A stretch of 64,000 bases of DNA, taken from RGIG3159 sp034927685. GTDB taxonomy: Bacteria > Bacillota > Clostridia > Oscillospirales > Oscillospiraceae. A program made the position numbers and the translations under genes. The stretch lies in the NCBI GenBank assembly GCA_034927685.1, contig JAYFPO010000020.1:1-64000 (forward strand). The letters are read 5' to 3'. Numbering within the stretch: the stretch's first letter is position 1; the number at the start of each line of letters is the position of its first letter. This document shows, in pieces, positions 1-7,617 of the stretch. Below the pieces are notes generated by a model that saw nothing but the letters and a program-made list of their open reading frames with translations, made no database searches and was not told the DNA's origin.

Positions 1-31
1 AAAATTTTATTTTTGCAGCGCCGCCTGGTTT

Positions 32-2026
32 TCAATAATCAAAATCGTAGAGTGCCTCGCCAAGATCCTCCTGGTGGCTGTCCACGACCCGGAGGCCCAG
101 CGCCGCCTGGTCCGTGTCATCCAGGTCCTTGTCCACCCGCAGCAGCTCACCGCTCAGGTAGGTGGTATTCAGCAGCTTCTCCCCTTCGGAAACGTGGTAG
201 TACGGGGTGAAATTTTCGCCCAGCACATAGAAGTACCCGTCTCCGCGGACCAGCCCGCGAATGGTCGCCTTCGTAACGCCCATTTGCAGATTCGTCGCGT
301 TCCGAACCCCGATGGTCGGCGTCAGATAGTCACTGCCGTAGAGCAGATCATACTGAATGGCCTTTAGATCCGAGAGGTAGGAGGCGCTCTCCTGCCGCTG
401 TTGGTGGAATCGGCTGAGAAAGCCGCCGGAGATCTCCAGCCGGGACAGCACCTCCGCGGAGAGCTGGTAGGCGCAGAGGTTCTGCTTCTTCGTTTCCAGT
501 CCCAGGTTGTCCCAGATGATGTAGTCCGTTTTAAACAGGGACCCGCTCTCCATCTGGTTCGCGTTCAGCCCCAGCGAGGGCAGGTGGTCGCCATACAGCA
601 CCACCACGGTCTTTTCCTCCCGCGCCGTCAGCGCCGCAATCAGTTCCCCGACGAAGGCATCGGTTTCCCGAAGCTGGTTGACATAGTATTCCATGGCGTT
701 CTGGTCGATGTTATCCGGGCACGCCTCCACCAGAATCGCCGGGTCCTCCAGCTGGGTGGTGCCATAGCTGCCGTGACATTGGACCGTAATCGTATAGACA
801 AAGTCCCGGGCCTCCTCCGTCTCGTCCAGCGCCTGCAAAATCTGACTGGTGAGAATCTCATCCGTGGCCCAGCCATTGGGGGTTTTCTCTGTCTCCGGCA
901 TGTACTCGATGGAGGTAAAATCGTCGAACCCCAGGTTGGAAAATACCTCGTCCCGGTTATAGAAGGTCGCGCGGTTGTTGTGGATCGCATGGGCCGTATA
1001 GCCCAGATCCCGCAGATCATAGGCAATCGAGTCGATTGGCACTTTCTGCGCCTTTGCCTCGTAGGGATACTCGCCCGGGCCAAAAAAGCGGCAGCTCATC
1101 CCGGTCAGCACCTCAAACTCCGTGTTGGCGGTGCCGGCGCCCACCACGGGAACCAGCAGATAACCGGAGGAGCAGGTCTGTTTCAAACTGCGCAGGTTTG
1201 GCATAGCGTCGGCGCTGAGCGAAAGTCCATCTACCTCCTGCGGATCCAGCAGCGACTCCAGTTGAATGAAGATCACGTTGACATCCTCAGCATCGGAGTC
1301 CGGCGTCATATCCACCTCGTCGCGGATTTTTTCCATTTTTGTTTCGCTGTAGCTCGCCGGCCTGTGGACGCCCCGATTGAGCCACGTCTGCAAAAAGCAG
1401 TAGGAAAAGCCGTAGCTGTCATACGCGCTGGTCAGGTTCATAAAGGTCTTGGAGAGCTGGTTCGTCTGAAATCCCATGGCCCAGCAGCCTGCGAGACATG
1501 CGCCCGCAGCCAGCGTGGCTGCGATCGCGCGGATCAGACGGCGCTCCGGCGGCAGTTGCTCCCTGGGCCCGCGGAGAAACAGCAATACCAAGCCGGCCAG
1601 CAGCGCCGCCGCCGCAATTGCCAGCAGCACGATACCCCAGGCCGGCATATAGTTGGGCAGCGTATCCAGCGCGGCCCGCAGCTCCGCCATGTCCGGCACG
1701 GTAAACGGCGCGGAGCGTTTGAGCTGGATGTAACCGTTGATCAATCCGGCGGTCAGCCAGCAGCAAGAGAGCAGCAGGCAGGAAAATCGCTGCCGCCGCC
1801 AGAAGAGCGAAAAAAGCAGCGTCAGAGCAATCAAGAAAAAATCCACCAGAAACGCCCAGGGATGTACGGCCAGAAATCGGAAGAACGACCGGAACCCGAC
1901 AGACAGACAGCGGTGGTTCAGCAGCTCAATCAGAAGCGTCAGCCCGAGCGCCAGCGCGGGAACGCGAAGCAGGGGCGAAGAAAAGACCGCCCTTACAGGC
2001 TGGGCGCTGCGAGAAAGCAAGCGCAT
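32..2026 (-). CDS. LTA synthase-like sulfatase-fold membrane enzyme
   Basis: A 664-residue protein with hydrophobic segments in roughly the first 185 residues, followed by an extracellular alkaline-phosphatase/sulfatase-type domain. NVIFIQLES (Glu257) matches the metal ligand of LtaS, GTANTEFE places Thr299 at the catalytic threonine, and YGDHLPSLG is a late metal-binding motif. Enzymes of this family move glycerol-phosphate from phosphatidylglycerol onto lipoteichoic acid or related envelope polymers at the outer face of the membrane. The start has an AAGAGG ribosome site. The stop lies 31 bases from the window edge and no partner gene is visible. Family assignment is secure; the exact polymer made is not known. 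Confidence 0.88.
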   Translation of the reverse strand: MRLLSRSAQPVRAVFSSPLLRVPALALGLTLLIELLNHRCLSVGFRSFFRFLAVHPWAFLVDFFLIALTLLFSLFWRRQRFSCLLLSCCWLTAGLINGYIQLKRSAPFTVPDMAELRAALDTLPNYMPAWGIVLLAIAAAALLAGLVLLFLRGPREQLPPERRLIRAIAATLAAGACLAGCWAMGFQTNQLSKTFMNLTSAYDSYGFSYCFLQTWLNRGVHRPASYSETKMEKIRDEVDMTPDSDAEDVNVIFIQLESLLDPQEVDGLSLSADAMPNLRSLKQTCSSGYLLVPVVGAGTANTEFEVLTGMSCRFFGPGEYPYEAKAQKVPIDSIAYDLRDLGYTAHAIHNNRATFYNRDEVFSNLGFDDFTSIEYMPETEKTPNGWATDEILTSQILQALDETEEARDFVYTITVQCHGSYGTTQLEDPAILVEACPDNIDQNAMEYYVNQLRETDAFVGELIAALTAREEKTVVVLYGDHLPSLGLNANQMESGSLFKTDYIIWDNLGLETKKQNLCAYQLSAEVLSRLEISGGFLSRFHQQRQESASYLSDLKAIQYDLLYGSDYLTPTIGVRNATNLQMGVTKATIRGLVRGDGYFYVLGENFTPYYHVSEGEKLLNTTYLSGELLRVDKDLDDTDQAALGLRVVDSHQEDLGEALYDFDY

Positions 2027-2439
2027 TGCGGGTACCTCTTTTCCAGAAAATTCGGCCGGTGTCGTCCTGTATTATACCGCCGACCCGGCAAAATTTCCAC
2101 GGTAAAGTCGCACAAATGTCAAGGCGTTCTTTCTCATCAGAACCGCGGCGTGCTGTCGGCGGCAGAGGAGCGCTGCGGCGCCGCGAAGACCGAAGCTGTT
2201 GCTGCGCCGCAGCGCGACGCGCAGAGAAAAGCGCGGCAGATTTGTGCCGCGCTGGAAAACAGTCTATCTTTTGTTCCTGCTGCCTTCGGCAAGCATCGGG
2301 AGTTTTCCCTTCCAAATGCGGTCAAACCGTTACCGGTCCACCGCGCATTTTTTTGAAGCAATCCGGGAACGCCCTGCGCGAAACGCCGCCGGACACGATC
2401 CTTCCGGAACGCGTCGCCGCCCGGCAGCGGACACGCTTC
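2027..2439. other. non-coding gap
   Basis: This 413-base stretch separates the start of the LTA synthase-like gene from the 3' end of the iron-sulfur-type gene. The open frames that cross it have no recognisable product, poor starts and run antisense to neighbours. It presumably carries the promoter of the LTA synthase-like gene, but no convincing -35/-10 pair, hairpin with T-run or RNA element was seen. Confidence 0.5.
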
Positions 2440-2871
2440 TCATTCTACCACCTCGGCATCCACAAACAACGTGGTAACCTGAATTGGAATGGGAAGCTTA
2501 CTGTGTTTTGCCGCCTGCAAAACAAATTTCCGCAGGTCGCCGCAGCAGGGCGTATCCATACTGACGACGGTCACGCTGCTGATGTCGTTCATCTCAAATA
2601 TTTCCGACAGCTTCATCTGAATATCAAAGTCGTTTTCCGGGCAACAGATCAGTGGGATTCTCCCGCGTGACAAAACGTCATGGAAGCCCGGATGCGAAAA
2701 CGCCGTGCAGTCGCCCGCTACCAGAAGATGCGCATGATGAAAATATGGCGAAACAGACGGAATCTTCCAAAGCTTGATCGGCCATTGCACCAAATCGCTG
2801 CTCTGTTCCCGCAGCTCCTCCGGATCAAAGGTATCAATCCGCTTCCATGGGTTAAAATCAGTGGAAATCAT
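2440..2871 (-). CDS. orphan C-terminal half of a ferredoxin-type iron-sulfur protein
   Basis: A 143-residue protein that resembles the C-terminal half of clostridial proteins which normally begin with two 4Fe-4S ferredoxin motifs. Conserved elements are the QWPIKLW segment, LVAGDCTAF, ICCPENDFD and the TPCCGDL motif near residue 110. The N-terminal ferredoxin part is absent and the ATG is preceded by a strong GAGGAGG site, so this looks like a genuine short version rather than a bad start. It lies 13 bases after a metal-sensing repressor gene and is probably co-transcribed with it. A redox or metal role is inferred; the activity is unknown. Confidence 0.65.
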   Translation of the reverse strand: MISTDFNPWKRIDTFDPEELREQSSDLVQWPIKLWKIPSVSPYFHHAHLLVAGDCTAFSHPGFHDVLSRGRIPLICCPENDFDIQMKLSEIFEMNDISSVTVVSMDTPCCGDLRKFVLQAAKHSKLPIPIQVTTLFVDAEVVE

Positions 2872-2884
2872 GGCTTCCTCCTCT

Positions 2885-3208
2885 TTATTTGATATATTGA
2901 TCGATGGCCTTTTTGAACGCTTCTAAGGCCTCCATGTCGCCCGCCTCCACCGCATCGACGATGCAGTGGTCCAGGTGATCCTTGATGATCACCCGGCCCA
3001 CAGCGGTCAGCGCACCAATCACGGCGGAGAGCTGGATGAGCACCTCGGAGCAGTCCCGTCCGCTTTCCACCATCCTGCGGACATGCTGCAGATGCCCGTC
3101 CGCGCGGGACAGCCGGTTGATCACATATTGCGTATTTTCATGGTGGTGCGTATGTCCGCCCGCGTGTGTTTGGGCTTGCGGCTGCTCCTGTGGATGGTTC
3201 TGTTCCAT
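2885..3208 (-). CDS. metal-sensing repressor, CsoR/RcnR (DUF156) family
   Basis: A 107-residue all-helical repressor. The N-terminus is His-rich (THAGGHTHHHE), followed by the family helices VINRLSRADGHL and DCSEVLIQLSAV, and a KDHLDHC segment. The Cys of DCSEV plus His-x3-Cys make a C-H-C ligand set. Together with N-terminal histidines this matches InrS-type nickel sensors as well as CsoR copper sensors, so the metal is uncertain. The ATG at 3208 was chosen because AGAGGGGG precedes it and the longer frame adds no family sequence. A second copy of the family sits at 21279-21722. It probably represses itself and the downstream iron-sulfur-type gene. Confidence 0.85.
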   Translation of the reverse strand: MEQNHPQEQPQAQTHAGGHTHHHENTQYVINRLSRADGHLQHVRRMVESGRDCSEVLIQLSAVIGALTAVGRVIIKDHLDHCIVDAVEAGDMEALEAFKKAIDQYIK

Positions 3209-3269
3209 GCCGCATTCCCCCTCTCTCCGTGATTGAGGCAGCGCTGCACAATTTACGGTTGTTATCCTC

Positions 3270-3298
3270 ATTGTACCAACGGCCGAACCGCCCCGCAA
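3270..3298 (-). promoter_or_regulatory. predicted sigma-A promoter of the repressor gene
   Basis: On the minus strand a -35 TTGCGG (3293-3298) and a -10 TACAAT (3270-3275) are 17 bases apart. A GC-rich ACCCCCGGGG tract lies just upstream and is the kind of sequence CsoR/RcnR proteins bind, but operator status is inference. Confidence 0.5.
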
Positions 3299-3617
3299 GC
3301 CTCCCCGGGGGTCCTTTTTTTTGCTTTTTCTGCTTCCTTTGCGGCATGTTGAAAAAAATGGTGCCTTTTTCGGCTGTTGGCACAATTTGCTGTTTTGCCG
3401 CTTTGTTTGGAAAAAAACGGCAATTCCGTGCCGCCGTTAGACACGAAAAAGCCGGAATTTCAAAGCTCCGCATCATAAACACACTTTGCCGCGCCGGATA
3501 ATTCCGGCAGAGCTTGTGGAAAAGCGATGCGCTTGCAAAGATTTCTTGTGTCGAAATCCCGCGAACCGAGAATACTCTTGGAGGGCGAATGAAGTTGAAA
3601 GGCGGGATTTTTTTAAA
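3299..3617. other. intergenic region upstream of spoIVB
   Basis: No gene is seen in this roughly 320-base gap. It separates the divergent repressor and spoIVB. A GGAATT / CATAAAC pair around 3450-3480 loosely resembles a sigma-G/sigma-F forespore promoter, which would suit spoIVB, but the match is weak. Confidence 0.35.
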
Positions 3618-4568
3618 ATGAAACATTGTATGATCACGCTGCTGGTAATTCTCTGTCTCTCCATGACCGCGCTGGCCGCGGACAGGACAGAGCTCCATGC
3701 AGTGGGCAGGGCGGTCGGCATCCAATTGCAGGAGGACGGCGTCACCGTCACCGGCTTTACGGAGGACAGCGGTGCCGCGGCGGCCGGCATCCAGGAGGGA
3801 GACCGAATTGTCCGCATCAACGGGCAGACCGTGGAAGCCACGGAGGACATCACGGCGATTGTATCCAGCGGCGAGCCGCTCACGGTCACGGTGGAACGAA
3901 ACGGGAAGGAAGCGGACTATCTTCTGACACCGCAGCAGGTCGAGGGCGGCTATCTGCTTGGTTTGCGGATCCGCGACAGCATCGCCGGTATCGGCACCGT
4001 CACCTATTATGATGACCAGAGCGGCGAATACGGCGCGCTGGGTCATGGCGTCAGCGCCGCCGATTCCGACCAGCTGATCTCTCTCCGGGAGGGAGAACTG
4101 ATCAGTACCTCAATTTCCGGCGTAGAGAAGGGCAAGCGCGGCACAGCCGGACAGCTTCAGGGCAACTTTGACGGCGCGCAGCTTTTGGGCACTGTGGAAA
4201 AAAACACCGATTCCGGAATTTTCGGCCATATGGCAGCCGCACAGGACATGGGCGAACGCTGCGAGATTGCGGAAAAGGGTGCGGTCACCGCCGGCGACGC
4301 GGTGATTCTCGCAAATGTGGACGGTACCGAGCCGCAGGCATACAAGGCGGAAATTTTGAAAATCTATCCGGACGGACAGGAGCGGAACCTGCTGCTGGAG
4401 GTCACAGACCCTGTGCTGTTGGAAAAAACCGGCGGAATCGTCCAAGGCATGTCCGGCAGTCCGATTTTGCAGGACGGCAGGCTGGTCGGCGCAGTCACCC
4501 ATGTGCTGGTCTCTGATCCCACAAAAGGTTATGGAATTTTTATCGAAAATATGCTGAACGCGGCATAA
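3618..4568 (+). CDS. spoIVB: SpoIVB peptidase (forespore signalling protease)
   Basis: A 316-residue secreted serine protease of family S55. An N-terminal signal or anchor segment (residues 4-20) is followed by a PDZ domain (about 30-105) and the peptidase domain, with LGHGVS (His143) and QGMSGSP (Ser279/281). In Bacillus, SpoIVB leaves the forespore and cleaves SpoIVFA to trigger pro-sigma-K processing in the mother cell. The ATG at 3618 was preferred to the longer frame because it starts at the signal sequence and follows AAAGGCGG. The protein is shorter than Bacillus SpoIVB, and spo0A, the usual next gene, does not follow. Its presence indicates a spore former. Confidence 0.9.
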   Translation: MKHCMITLLVILCLSMTALAADRTELHAVGRAVGIQLQEDGVTVTGFTEDSGAAAAGIQEGDRIVRINGQTVEATEDITAIVSSGEPLTVTVERNGKEADYLLTPQQVEGGYLLGLRIRDSIAGIGTVTYYDDQSGEYGALGHGVSAADSDQLISLREGELISTSISGVEKGKRGTAGQLQGNFDGAQLLGTVEKNTDSGIFGHMAAAQDMGERCEIAEKGAVTAGDAVILANVDGTEPQAYKAEILKIYPDGQERNLLLEVTDPVLLEKTGGIVQGMSGSPILQDGRLVGAVTHVLVSDPTKGYGIFIENMLNAA

Positions 4569-4577
4569 AATGCAAAA

Positions 4578-4609
4578 CGGAAGACCCATAACCGAATTCG
4601 GGTCTTCCG
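4578..4609 (+). terminator. hairpin after spoIVB
   Basis: Perfect 10-bp stem CGGAAGACCC / GGGTCTTCCG just after the spoIVB stop. The downstream T-run is poor, so termination may be partial. Confidence 0.5.
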
Positions 4610-4718
4610 CTTCCGCGTACTGCGTGCTATGCTTAAGTTGCGCCGGGCCGCCGTATCAATATGGCGCCGCCTGCAAACACCAGGCGCGGGAGCCGCGCCT
4701 CCGGAAAGGAGCATCTTC

Positions 4719-4934
4719 ATGCGGAAATCCATTTTAATCAAGGACACCACAAAGGAAGAGCGCGAGCAGATCGTGCGGGAGTCGCTGTCCGTCTGCGGGT
4801 CGCCCTGCGACGGCTGCAGCGCCTGCGGCAGTCTGGGCGGCGGCAATGTGGATCTGCTCTACCAGCCCTATATCGATGGGGAAAAAGAAATTTCGCAGAT
4901 CAATGAGGAGTATCGCCGCGGTCTGGTTCGCTGA
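4719..4934 (+). CDS. small Cys-rich conserved protein
   Basis: A 71-residue soluble protein starting MRKSILIKDTT, after a GGAAAGGAGC ribosome site. A central CGSPCDGCSACG motif with four closely spaced cysteines is followed by a conserved acidic tail (NVDLLYQPYIDGEKEI). Short proteins of this type are common in Clostridia and are sometimes mislabelled as purine-biosynthesis proteins; I do not know an established function. The cysteine pattern suggests zinc or iron-sulfur binding. It stands between spoIVB and a bidirectional terminator, so it is probably transcribed alone or by read-through from spoIVB. Confidence 0.65.
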   Translation: MRKSILIKDTTKEEREQIVRESLSVCGSPCDGCSACGSLGGGNVDLLYQPYIDGEKEISQINEEYRRGLVR

Positions 4935-4957
4935 TTCGGAAGCGGCGTCTGCCCGAA

Positions 4958-4993
4958 AAAAACGCTGTCGCCTTTCGGGCGGCAGCGTTTTTG
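4958..4993. terminator. bidirectional terminator
   Basis: Stem AAACGCTG(T)CGCC / GGCGGCAGCGTTT with a TTTTT tail on the plus strand and a TTTTTTT tail on the minus strand. It serves the small Cys-rich gene and the formate/nitrite transporter gene, which converge here. Confidence 0.85.
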
Positions 4994-5004
4994 TTCGTGT
5001 ACGT

Positions 5005-5832
5005 TTATTTGGCTTCCTTTGGCTTGCGAATCCAGCAGAACCAGAAGATCGCACCGATGGCGACACCGCCGACGATATTGCCCAGGGTCACGGGCAGCAT
5101 ATTGCCCCCGAAGTAGTTGCCCCAGGTCAGCTTGGTGAGGTCGACGCCCAGCGCTGTGGCCGCCTCGCAATACGCGGCGTTCGACTTGGCGAACAGGCCC
5201 ATGGTGCAGTAGGTCATATCGGCAATCGAGTGATTAAACCCGCAGACTACGAAGAACATGACCGGCGCCCAAGCGCCCAGGAAACGGCTGACGCCGTCCT
5301 TGCCGCCCAGCGAGAGCAGCACGCCCAGTGTAACCAGAACATTGCAGAGTATGCCCATCATAAAGGCGTTCTGGAACGGCATGTTCATCTTTCCCGTGGC
5401 GACCTTCATCGTATAGGCGGCCAGCGCATCCTTGCCGGCGGAAAGCCAGCCGAACCTGGCGCAGATGAACGCCACAATCAGAGAGCCAATAAAGTTGCCG
5501 ATGAACACGATGATCCAGTTGCGGAGCATCCCGACCACGGTGGCCTTCCGATCCAGCACGCTGATGGAGATCAGCGTGTTGCCGGTAAACAGCTCCGCGC
5601 CGGTCAATACGACCATGCCAAGGCCAAAGGCAAACAGGACGCCGGAGAGAACCCGGATGACGGAGTTATTTTCCAGCGCGTAGCTGGACATATTGGTGAC
5701 CGCCGACGGGAAGCCGATCAGCATACCGGCCAGAATTGCCAGCACAAACAGTTTCCCGAATGGCATTTTAGCCTTACTCGCGCCAGCAGTGGAATAGTTG
5801 GCCGCGATTTCGGCCGGAGAAAATAGATTCAT
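5005..5832 (-). CDS. formate/nitrite transporter family channel
   Basis: A 275-residue membrane protein with six hydrophobic helices and a family-typical N-terminus (NLFSPAEIAANYSTAG). FNT proteins are pentameric channels that pass formate, nitrite or hydrosulfide. It ends a minus-strand run with folD and fchA, and fhs lies upstream, so formate import or export for the methyl branch is the natural role. The ATG at 5832 was chosen because AGAGGGGG precedes it and the longer frame is an antisense-like extension over folD. Substrate is inferred from neighbours. Confidence 0.88.
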   Translation of the reverse strand: MNLFSPAEIAANYSTAGASKAKMPFGKLFVLAILAGMLIGFPSAVTNMSSYALENNSVIRVLSGVLFAFGLGMVVLTGAELFTGNTLISISVLDRKATVVGMLRNWIIVFIGNFIGSLIVAFICARFGWLSAGKDALAAYTMKVATGKMNMPFQNAFMMGILCNVLVTLGVLLSLGGKDGVSRFLGAWAPVMFFVVCGFNHSIADMTYCTMGLFAKSNAAYCEAATALGVDLTKLTWGNYFGGNMLPVTLGNIVGGVAIGAIFWFCWIRKPKEAK

Positions 5833-5852
5833 CAGATGTACCCCCTCTTTTT

Positions 5853-6725
5853 TTAATTCAGAGTCCGCTCCGCCGCCTCGACCACATGGCCGATCAGCAC
5901 GGAGGTGGTCACAGAGCCCACGCCGCCGGGCACCGGGGTGATGGCCGCCGCAATGGGCTCGACCTCCTCGAAAATGGCGTCGCCGGCGATACCGCCCTTG
6001 CCGTCCTTCCTGGTAGGGTCCCAGTTGATCGAGACGTCGATGACCACCTGGCCGGGCCGCACAAAGTCCTTCGTCAAAGAACGGAGGACGCCCGCGGCGG
6101 AGACCAGAATGTCCGCGCCCTGCGCGATTTCCGCAGTATGGACGGTCCTGGTGTGGCAAACGGTGACCGTGGCGTTTTTGGCCATCAGCATCATGGCAAC
6201 CGGCTTACCGACCACAAGGCTGCGACCGATGACCACGGCATTTTTTCCCTTGCAGTCAATGCCGTAGAAGTCCAGAATCTCCATGCAGGCCTGCGGTGTG
6301 CAGGGGGCAAAGCCCAGCTTCTTGCCCATGAATACGCCGGCGTTGGAGCTGTCGGTCATGCCGTCCACATCCTTGCGGGGATCGAGACGGTTACAGATTT
6401 CATCCTGATCGGCCTTCAGATGCTTCGGCAGCGGCCGGAACATCAGCACGCCATGAATGGCGTCGTCCCGGTTGATGGCCTCGATCTGCGCGATCAGCAA
6501 CTCCTTGGTCACATCCTCGGGCAGGACAAATTTCTGCACCTCGACGCCGATCAGTTCGGCGCGCTTGGTCGCGCCGTTTTCATAGGACAGATCGGAGGGA
6601 TTCTCGCCGCAGCGGACAATTGCCAGCCTGGGGGAAACGCCTTTCCCCTTCAGTTCCTCCACTTTGGTCTGGAGTTTCGCGTTCAGGGACTCGGTAACTT
6701 CTTTACCCAACAGTTGTTTTGCCAT
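5853..6725 (-). CDS. folD: methylene-THF dehydrogenase / methenyl-THF cyclohydrolase
   Basis: A 290-residue cytosolic enzyme, the normal FolD length. Visible motifs are the Tyr-Lys region (SYENGATKRAELIG), the PLPKHL segment and the dinucleotide-binding GRSLVVGKP; the C-terminal PVPGGVGSVT is diagnostic. It interconverts methylene-THF, methenyl-THF and formyl-THF with NAD(P). It lies 15 bases after fchA and 20 bases before the formate channel, forming one C1 operon. The GGAGGG site upstream of ATG 6725 is strong. Carrying both FolD and a separate cyclohydrolase is common in acetogen-type genomes. Confidence 0.95.
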   Translation of the reverse strand: MAKQLLGKEVTESLNAKLQTKVEELKGKGVSPRLAIVRCGENPSDLSYENGATKRAELIGVEVQKFVLPEDVTKELLIAQIEAINRDDAIHGVLMFRPLPKHLKADQDEICNRLDPRKDVDGMTDSSNAGVFMGKKLGFAPCTPQACMEILDFYGIDCKGKNAVVIGRSLVVGKPVAMMLMAKNATVTVCHTRTVHTAEIAQGADILVSAAGVLRSLTKDFVRPGQVVIDVSINWDPTRKDGKGGIAGDAIFEEVEPIAAAITPVPGGVGSVTTSVLIGHVVEAAERTLN

Positions 6726-6740
6726 GCTTTTTCCCTCCGT

Positions 6741-7355
6741 TCAGAAATTCGCGCGGACCGCTGCGAAAATGGCATCCGCCTTTTCGCAGTAGGTATCCAG
6801 CATCCCGTTCGCCTTCCGGTTCAGGGCTTCGGCGGTGTCGCGGTTTTTGAGGCTCTTCGTGTTGATGAACACGTTGAGAGAGGCGGCCTGCAGGGCAGCT
6901 TTGCAGCAGACCGCGCCGCAGCCGGCATCGGAGACGGCCAGGCGGGAACCCTTTTCCGCAAACACCCCGATGGCGTCGATGGCCTCGCAGCACAGCTCCA
7001 TGATGTGCATGGGGACGGCGCAGGCCGTGATGGTGGCCTCCTCCAGGGTCGCGTCCCGGCTGGGATCGTCCTTGGGAATGCCGTAGGCCCGGGCCAGCGG
7101 CTCAAAGCCCACCGCGTCGGCAGGTACCTGATCCAGCAGCTTGGTCTGGAGCGTGTCGCACGTTTCCTTCAGGGCGACAATTTCCTCCTCCACCGCGGCG
7201 TACTTTTTCTTGCCGACCGTCAGTGAGCCGACCATGTTGCCCAGCGCCGTTCCGATTGCGCCCACCAGCGCCGCAGCGCCGCCGCCGCCGGGAACCGGGG
7301 CGCTGGAGGCGAGTACCGTGACAAATTCTCTACAGGAATTTTGTGTAAAATCCAT
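6741..7355 (-). CDS. fchA: methenyl-THF cyclohydrolase (FchA/FTCD-C family)
   Basis: A 204-residue protein of the formiminotransferase-cyclodeaminase C-terminal family. The N-terminal SSAPVPGGGGAAALVGAIGTAL motif region and VGSLTVGKKKY are characteristic. In Clostridia the stand-alone form hydrolyses 5,10-methenyl-THF to 10-formyl-THF. It is the first gene of the fchA-folD-FNT run. The start follows GGAGAGATTTT. Cyclohydrolase activity is inferred from family and context; a glutamate-pathway cyclodeaminase is the alternative but no such pathway is nearby. Confidence 0.88.
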   Translation of the reverse strand: MDFTQNSCREFVTVLASSAPVPGGGGAAALVGAIGTALGNMVGSLTVGKKKYAAVEEEIVALKETCDTLQTKLLDQVPADAVGFEPLARAYGIPKDDPSRDATLEEATITACAVPMHIMELCCEAIDAIGVFAEKGSRLAVSDAGCGAVCCKAALQAASLNVFINTKSLKNRDTAEALNRKANGMLDTYCEKADAIFAAVRANF

Positions 7356-7546
7356 AAAATCTCTCCATTAACAGAAAGGCATTGCCGCACCATTCTAGGC
7401 GTGGGATTGCGCTGTCAGATTTTTTGCCGAGTGCGTTAACATGCGCGGGAATACACTGCGTATTACCGAGCATTTTTTAATCCATCATAAAAAAATCATG
7501 CAGGCGCTTGGTTCCGGCGTTAGCCGAAAATGATACGGCGTTGCCA

Positions 7547-7576
7547 TAAAAATGGGGCGGCGGAAATCGCCGCCCC
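7547..7576 (-). terminator. terminator of fhs
   Basis: Perfect 9-bp GC stem GGGGCGGCG / CGCCGCCCC with a five-base loop, followed on the minus strand by ATTTTTATG. It lies between the fhs stop and the fchA promoter region. Confidence 0.85.
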
Positions 7577-7617
7577 TGAGGCTATGTGCATGGATGCTGC
7601 AAGGGGATGGCCCAGAA

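Noticed and set aside
401..2356. 651-codon plus-strand frame opposite the LTA synthase-like gene
   Set aside because: It is the antisense shadow of a real gene in GC-rich sequence; composition is Arg/Gly/Gln-rich and it has no domain.
5833..6159. N-terminal extension of the formate channel
   Set aside because: The extra 109 codons overlap folD in another frame, are Arg/Gly-rich and precede a well-placed ribosome site and ATG at 5832.
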